Positions 59,840 to 64,000 of a DNA stretch of 64,000 nt are shown here, in pieces. The notes under the pieces are model-generated. The model was not told the origin of the DNA, made no database searches, and saw only the letters and a list, made by a program, of their open reading frames with translations. The stretch is from Candidatus Anammoxibacter sp. (GTDB lineage: Bacteria > Planctomycetota > Brocadiia > Brocadiales > Anammoxibacteraceae), in the NCBI GenBank assembly GCA_021777105.1, contig JAIQZQ010000051.1:36001-100000 (forward strand). The letters are read 5' to 3'. Position 1 is the first letter of the stretch. Every line of letters starts with the position of its first letter. Both the position numbers and the translations under genes were made by a program.

Positions 59840-60206
59840 ACTGTGTCAATTTAATTTTTAAAAATATAACTGTTCAGCAAGTTTTCTAATTTTTTTACCA
59901 ATAGTTTATAAAAAAGGCGCATACAACCATCCTTCCCCTTTAGAAAAGGGGGCGGGGGGATTTGAATATTTAAATTTTCATTTATTAATTTTTACTATCG
60001 GTGTGCTTCTATTCGAATCTCCCTTACTCCCTCTTTGCCAAAGAGGGAGATCTAATGTATTAGTCTGTTTTATTTGAAATCTCGCTGAATAGATACAAAA
60101 AATAACTGTAGCTCCAGGGCTCCTGACGCGGAAACAACGAAAACAGTTGAATGGAATAAAACGTCCTGGCTGTTTTTAATTAACTAAAACATTTTGTATT
60201 TTAAAA
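59840..60206. other. Intergenic region with two hairpin repeats
   Basis: 367 bp before mgtE. CCCCTTT/AAAGGGG (59935-59951) and CTCCCTCTTT/AAAGAGGGAG (60027-60049, a perfect 10-bp stem) belong to the same family of pyrimidine/purine hairpins as 7571-7588 and 61715-61735. The first follows the radical SAM gene by 95 bp and could end its transcript. No riboswitch was recognised, although mgtE genes are often controlled by an Mg2+ riboswitch. Confidence 0.5.
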
Positions 60207-61565
60207 ATGGAAAAAGTTCACTGGTATAAAATATTAACTCCCGATATAAGGGACATGATTGCAAATAAAGACCTGAAAGAACTCAGGAATTTTTTGACAA
60301 AACCTCATCCCGCCGACATAGCGGAAATGCTTAAAGAGTTAAACCCATCGGAGAGAGTCCTTGTTTTCAGATTGCTTTACAAAGAGACGGCAATTGAAGT
60401 GTTCGCGCTCTTGGAGCCGGACGAAGAGGAAGAGCTGCTTTACCACTTTACCGAAGGCAAGGTTAAAGAGATTTTAATGGAGATGGACCCGGACGACAGG
60501 ACGCAACTGCTTGACGAATTGCCCGCCTCAATGGTTAAGACGTTTTTACGCCTACTTCCCTCTGAGAAAAGGGAAGAGGCCAACATACTGCTAAACTATC
60601 CCCCAAATTCAGCCGGCAGGTTGATGACTACGGAGTATGTTGATTTAAAGCTGGACATGACGGTTTCAGAGGCGTTGCAACGCATAAGAGAAACCGGCAC
60701 CGATAGAGAAACAATCTACACCTGCTACGTTGTTGACAACACAAGCAATCTATGCGGAGTTACAACTTTAAAAGATATAATCCTTGCGCCGCAGGAAAAA
60801 AAAATTGAGGAGATCACTAACAAAATACCCTTTAGGCTAAAAACAAGCGACGACCAGGAAAACGCCGCAAAAATAATCCAGAAATACGACTTGCTTGCCG
60901 CCCCGGTTGTTGACAGTCAAAACCGCCTTGTAGGCATTATAACAGTAGACGACGTGCTTGACGTTGTGGAAGAAGAAGCCACGGAAGATTTCCACAAAAT
61001 GGCGGCCATGCAATCAACCGACGAAAGCTATTTCAGGGGAAATTTTGCGCGGCTTTTAAGCAAGAGAGTCGTATGGCTGGTCGTCCTCATACTTGCAGCG
61101 ACCCTGTCCGGCAAGGTTTTAAAATCATTCTCATTCGCCCTTAGCTCGGTTATGGCCCTGGCGTACTTTATACCAATGCTGACCGGCGCCGGCGGCAACA
61201 TCGGCTCACAATCGTCAACCCTGGTAATCAGGGCTCTGGCAACAGGCGAAATAACATTGAAACAGTGGGCCGCCGTAGTTTGGCGCGAAGCTATTATGGG
61301 TGTGGCCCTCGGCCTTATTTTAGGCGCAGTCGCTTTTTCAGTAGAAATGGTCCTGATTCGCGATTTGTTGTTAGGCATAACAGTCGCGTCCGCGGTTACG
61401 GTTATCTCCATTGTGGGCAACACCGTGGGCACGGTAACGCCGATGTTGTTTAAATTTATAAAGTTGGACCCGGCGTTTGTATCATCGCCGCTCATAGCCA
61501 CCATACTTGACGTGACAAGTTTATTAATTTATTTTACAATTGCCGCCAAAATAATGACAATTTAA
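60207..61565 (+). CDS. mgtE: Magnesium transporter MgtE
   Basis: 452 residues. N-terminal superhelical domain (HPADIAEMLKELNPSERVLVFRLL... ILMEMDPDDRTQLLDELP), two CBS domains about 135-255 (GRLMTTEYVDLKLDMTVSEAL, LLAAPVVDSQNRLVGIITVDDVLDVVEEEATEDFHKMAAM), then five membrane spans with PMLTGAGGNIGSQSSTLVIRALATGEI. Mg2+ channel gated by Mg2+ binding between its cytosolic domains. Complete, standard length. Confidence 0.96.
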   Translation: MEKVHWYKILTPDIRDMIANKDLKELRNFLTKPHPADIAEMLKELNPSERVLVFRLLYKETAIEVFALLEPDEEEELLYHFTEGKVKEILMEMDPDDRTQLLDELPASMVKTFLRLLPSEKREEANILLNYPPNSAGRLMTTEYVDLKLDMTVSEALQRIRETGTDRETIYTCYVVDNTSNLCGVTTLKDIILAPQEKKIEEITNKIPFRLKTSDDQENAAKIIQKYDLLAAPVVDSQNRLVGIITVDDVLDVVEEEATEDFHKMAAMQSTDESYFRGNFARLLSKRVVWLVVLILAATLSGKVLKSFSFALSSVMALAYFIPMLTGAGGNIGSQSSTLVIRALATGEITLKQWAAVVWREAIMGVALGLILGAVAFSVEMVLIRDLLLGITVASAVTVISIVGNTVGTVTPMLFKFIKLDPAFVSSPLIATILDVTSLLIYFTIAAKIMTI

Positions 61566-61714
61566 TGATACATGGTAAGCTATAAATGAATTCAGAGATA
61601 GCATTATTTTTTTTAATTAAAAGAGAGCCCAACGTGATCCGTATAAACAAGTGACTTATTACTGAGGACAAAAACAAAGCGACTATATTGGATTTAAATA
61701 TTTTCCTTTAACTT

Positions 61715-61735
61715 CCCCTCCCTTGATGGGAGGGG
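61715..61735. repeat. CCCCTCCC hairpin repeat
   Basis: CCCCTCCC (61715-61722) and GGGAGGGG (61728-61735) around TTGAT, followed by GTTAGGGGAGGGTG. This sequence type is widely scattered in bacterial intergenic DNA. Confidence 0.55.
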
Positions 61736-61798
61736 TTAGGGGAGGGTGATAAGAATTGAGCAAACATAATGGTATCATATGTATTGGCCTGGGTAGTA

Positions 61799-61928
61799 AG
61801 TGAACTAAAGTTAAGGTATATATTTATTATTTGCAGTTAACGATGATGGAAGGCTGTGCAATCTAAAGAACGGTTTCATTTTAGATGTTTGCTTCTCAGT
61901 ACAAAACATACCTAAACTTTAGCTCACT
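61799..61928. repeat. Inverted decamer repeats bounding ~130 bp
   Basis: 61799-61819 (AGTGAACTAAAGTTAAGGTAT) aligns with the reverse complement of 61908-61928 at 19 of 21 positions. More decamers follow to 61953. The bounded DNA has no reading frame. Could be a small decayed element or two members of the dispersed decamer family in opposite directions. Confidence 0.45.
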
Positions 61929-62055
61929 TTAGTTCACTTTATACTTTAGCCACTTGCGCATTGCTGATGCGCGAAAGATGCAGTTATAATTCCTGAGATT
62001 AGTTTGAACTTATAATATATGTAAAAATTGCCGACGGCATTAACCGGAAATAATT

Positions 62056-62733
62056 ATGGATAAAAAACACAATATTTTAATAGTAGACGACGAAACAGTA
62101 ATTACCGAGCTTCTCAAACAATATTTTGAGGCGGCGAATTTTAATGTTACAGCGTTTAATGATTCAAAAGAGGCCCTGGATTATTTTACTCTAGACCCAG
62201 AAAGCCTTGATCTGGTAATTACCGATTACCAGATGTCTGAAATGACTGGCCTGGAATTTGCGAAAGAGGTGCGCGATAAAAAACCGGCCATGCCTGTAGT
62301 CATGATGACCGGTTTTTCCAACCCATCTCTTATAAACATGGCCGCCGCGCAAAACATAAACGAGTTTATTGAAAAACCGTTTGTTAATCTAAGAACAGTG
62401 CTTGAGGTCGTGGAGAAGAGCATTGAGCAGCATTCCGACACAAGCAGCCACATGGATACTTTGTATAACCAGTTTATAAAGATTCTAAAGATGGCGGTTG
62501 ACGACAAAAAACCCGATGATTCCACGTCTGTTAACTTTATTATACAAGCTTTGGAAAAAAACGGTTATGACCGGAATAAACTTGAAATCCTGAAAGGCAT
62601 AGAGCCTCTATTAACCGAACATATCAAATATCTGAAAGCCCGCGAGATATACATAGACTTAAAAGAAAACAGCGAAATGCGAAAGGACCGTATTAACGGA
62701 AAACTTTCTAATATTGAAAGCTCAACAGGTTAG
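62056..62733 (+). CDS. Response regulator with helical C-terminal region
   Basis: 225 residues. Receiver 1-125 with Asp57 (VITDYQMSEM), MMTGFSN and the Lys in EKPF. The remaining 100 residues are helical (IKILKMAVDDKKPDDSTSVNFIIQALEKNGYDRNKLEILKGIEPLLTEHI) with no DNA-binding or enzymatic motif recognised. GGAAA precedes the ATG. The partner kinase is unknown. Confidence 0.85.
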   Translation: MDKKHNILIVDDETVITELLKQYFEAANFNVTAFNDSKEALDYFTLDPESLDLVITDYQMSEMTGLEFAKEVRDKKPAMPVVMMTGFSNPSLINMAAAQNINEFIEKPFVNLRTVLEVVEKSIEQHSDTSSHMDTLYNQFIKILKMAVDDKKPDDSTSVNFIIQALEKNGYDRNKLEILKGIEPLLTEHIKYLKAREIYIDLKENSEMRKDRINGKLSNIESSTG

Positions 62734-63492
62734 CGCGCCAGGCTTAATTTTCCTCCTCGCTCCACAACCCCAGTTTGGGAGTGAAATAATTCAAGAAGCC
62801 CCAGCTTCGTGTTCGATTGCAAACATAGCTATTTGTTAAACGCGAATCCGGGCCTTCTTAAATTTCCGGTTGCCAAACAGAGGCTATGTAATTAGGGCGA
62901 TCCCTTTTTTAAAAAGAAATCCACTCCTTTTTTTTCACTACAATATGTATCGTATTTGCTTGCGCGTCATCTTGGTTCCGCCCGTAAATACTAATATTTT
63001 CCTCTAATAGGCAAATGGAAGTTTTGTTAATGTTGTTCAACGACAAGCTTCAAATGGCAATACTTTCATAAATTATCGCTGTTGCAACCGGAATTAACGT
63101 CTAAGTATACTCTCTAGGTCGCCGTTGTCAATGTATACACAAATAATAAACAGACAATCAAATCGAAAGCAACTGTCCCGGTTTTCTACATGGCCTGTAA
63201 CTCCGCGTATTATAGTTGTCAGCCGACAACTCTTTTAGTTGTGCCAACTTACCTCGGCTGTCGATATATCATTTCGCGCGCCCTCCTTTTGTTGTTTTCA
63301 TATTCATCAAACATAAGTTTCTTTATAGGTATTGTTTTATTATATTTTATTCTAGACAATAAACGGCAATCCCAATAAAATATTAACAAATAAATAGTAT
63401 GGACTTGATAATAACGAAGTTTCAACAGGCTTACCCCTGGAAAAGCAAAACAATCTAAAATGATACGCTTTTAAAATTCGCTGGATTTTTAT
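62734..63492. other. Long intergenic region, no clear gene
   Basis: 759 bp. A short stem AGTTGTC/GACAACT followed by CTTTT lies at 63214-63236. A 62-codon hydrophobic frame (63190-63378) has no Shine-Dalgarno and is not accepted. No RNA gene was recognised. A promoter for the receiver gene at 63493 presumably lies in the last 150 bp. Confidence 0.4.
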
Positions 63493-63933
63493 ATGTCAAA
63501 ACCAGTAATCCTCATAATTGATGACGACAAGGAAATGACAGCCGCTTTTTCGTTGCGACTCAAAGACGACTTCGAGGTTTTTGGCGCTTCAAACGGCTGG
63601 AAAGGTCTAACGCTACTGGATAAGCTTCGTCCAGCCGTTATACTACTTGACCTTAATATATCCGCTATGAACGGCCTGGAAATCCTGCGAAAGATAAGAG
63701 AAAGATCCGGCGCCGTCAACGTTGTAATCGTATCAAAATCAACCCGTCAAGACTGGACTATAGAGTGCGCAAACCTAAATATACAGGGCTATTTTCAAAA
63801 ACCGTGCCATCCTATTAAATTAATAACAAAACTTAAAAATCTCACTAGTTTGCGCCCTAAGGGCTCGCTCAAAAATAACTTCGGTCAAATATGGTGTACT
63901 ATAACAATTCGAATTGGGCAAAACGTAGCTTAG
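63493..63933 (+). CDS. Receiver-domain response regulator
   Basis: 146 residues. Receiver about 1-120 with the acidic run IIDDDK (8-13), Asp53 (LLDLNIS), Ser/Thr in IVSKS and the Lys in QKPCHP. The last 25 residues are a short basic tail with no motif. It ends 67 bp before the window edge, so further genes may belong to the same unit. The output is unknown. Confidence 0.8.
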   Translation: MSKPVILIIDDDKEMTAAFSLRLKDDFEVFGASNGWKGLTLLDKLRPAVILLDLNISAMNGLEILRKIRERSGAVNVVIVSKSTRQDWTIECANLNIQGYFQKPCHPIKLITKLKNLTSLRPKGSLKNNFGQIWCTITIRIGQNVA

Positions 63934-64000
63934 TATTTCATATAAATGCCATAGTCCTATGAGTAACAGAGCTTTATAGTATATATAAATAAAAAAGTAA

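Larger units (their letters stand above)
61566..62055. other. Intergenic region with dispersed repeats
   Basis: 490 bp. It holds the CCCCTCCC/GGGAGGGG hairpin (61715-61735), an inverted repeat pair 61799-61819/61908-61928 built on the TTTAGYTCAC decamer, more decamers to about 61953, and a GCGCAT/ATGCGC stem near 61957-61973. No gene. Confidence 0.5.

Noticed and set aside
59840..60206. Mg2+ riboswitch before mgtE
   Set aside because: No conserved M-box elements could be recognised by eye; the stems there belong to a dispersed repeat family.
61799..61928. Second MITE with target duplication
   Set aside because: The ends match only imperfectly, the same decamers occur alone elsewhere, and no target duplication was evident.
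63190..63378. 62-codon hydrophobic frame
   Set aside because: No Shine-Dalgarno, no conserved motif, and hydrophobic composition is easily produced by AT-rich DNA.

Overview
The window reads as chromosomal DNA of a Gram-negative bacterium. An LptF/LptG-type permease, a SurA/PrsA-type prolyl isomerase and a rhomboid protease point to an outer envelope. A superoxide reductase, a compact-cysteine flavoprotein, QueE and two B12-type radical SAM enzymes suggest an anaerobic or microaerophilic life. The many receiver proteins, a response regulator with a zinc-ribbon-like tail, and NACHT-WD40 genes recall Desulfobacterota and neighbouring phyla, but there is no rRNA here and the phylum is not settled. 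No tRNA, rRNA or CRISPR array was seen.

Layout. 1-6.1 kb (mostly minus strand): the start of an adenylate-forming ligase cut by the window edge, a degenerate receiver-PilZ protein, queC and queE for 7-deazaguanine synthesis, a DUF456 membrane protein and a UbiD-family decarboxylase. 6.6-7.5 kb: speE. 7.5-17.2 kb: an accessory region rich in repeats. It holds an orphan XRE regulator, a 131-bp MITE-like element, a toxin-antitoxin pair, a frameshifted small gene, and one 1,962-residue protein joining an AAA_14/DUF4143-type ATPase, a class III cyclase-like domain, a NACHT-type STAND NTPase and fourteen WD40 repeats of exactly 42 residues. Two repeat families each have one copy on either side of most of this region. 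The giant protein is the best candidate for an undescribed system, probably conflict or defence related.

17.2-24.3 kb: an osmoprotectant-type ABC transporter (ATPase plus fused binding protein-permease), asnS and a membrane-anchored spermidine-synthase-like protein with TPRs. 24.4-42 kb: a chemosensory and two-component cluster: receiver protein, hybrid kinase with dCache sensor, CheW, CheR-TPR, second CheW, MCP, CheA-REC, CheB, REC-HD-GYP, second hybrid kinase, REC, and a REC-KaiB fusion. The kinase and the MCP appear to share a related sensor domain. The outputs visible are phosphorelay, c-di-GMP turnover and a KaiB-like module; no flagellar genes are present, so this looks like a signalling pathway rather than clearly a motility one.

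42-55.4 kb: prolyl isomerase, response regulator, SfsA-like protein, a secreted BsuPI-domain protein, superoxide reductase, flavoprotein, a WecA/MraY-type sugar-phosphate transferase, a TlpA-like thioredoxin, dnaK, dapB overlapping a rhomboid protease, and an LptF/G permease with a long coiled-coil insert. 55.8-59.8 kb: a glycosyltransferase and two B12-binding radical SAM proteins in one direction. 60.2-64 kb: mgtE and two receiver-domain proteins separated by repeat-bearing intergenic DNA.

Start codons were moved inward from the longest reading frame wherever an ATG (or a TTG/GTG with a good Shine-Dalgarno) fitted better. All functions are inferred from reading the translated sequence; no database search was run.
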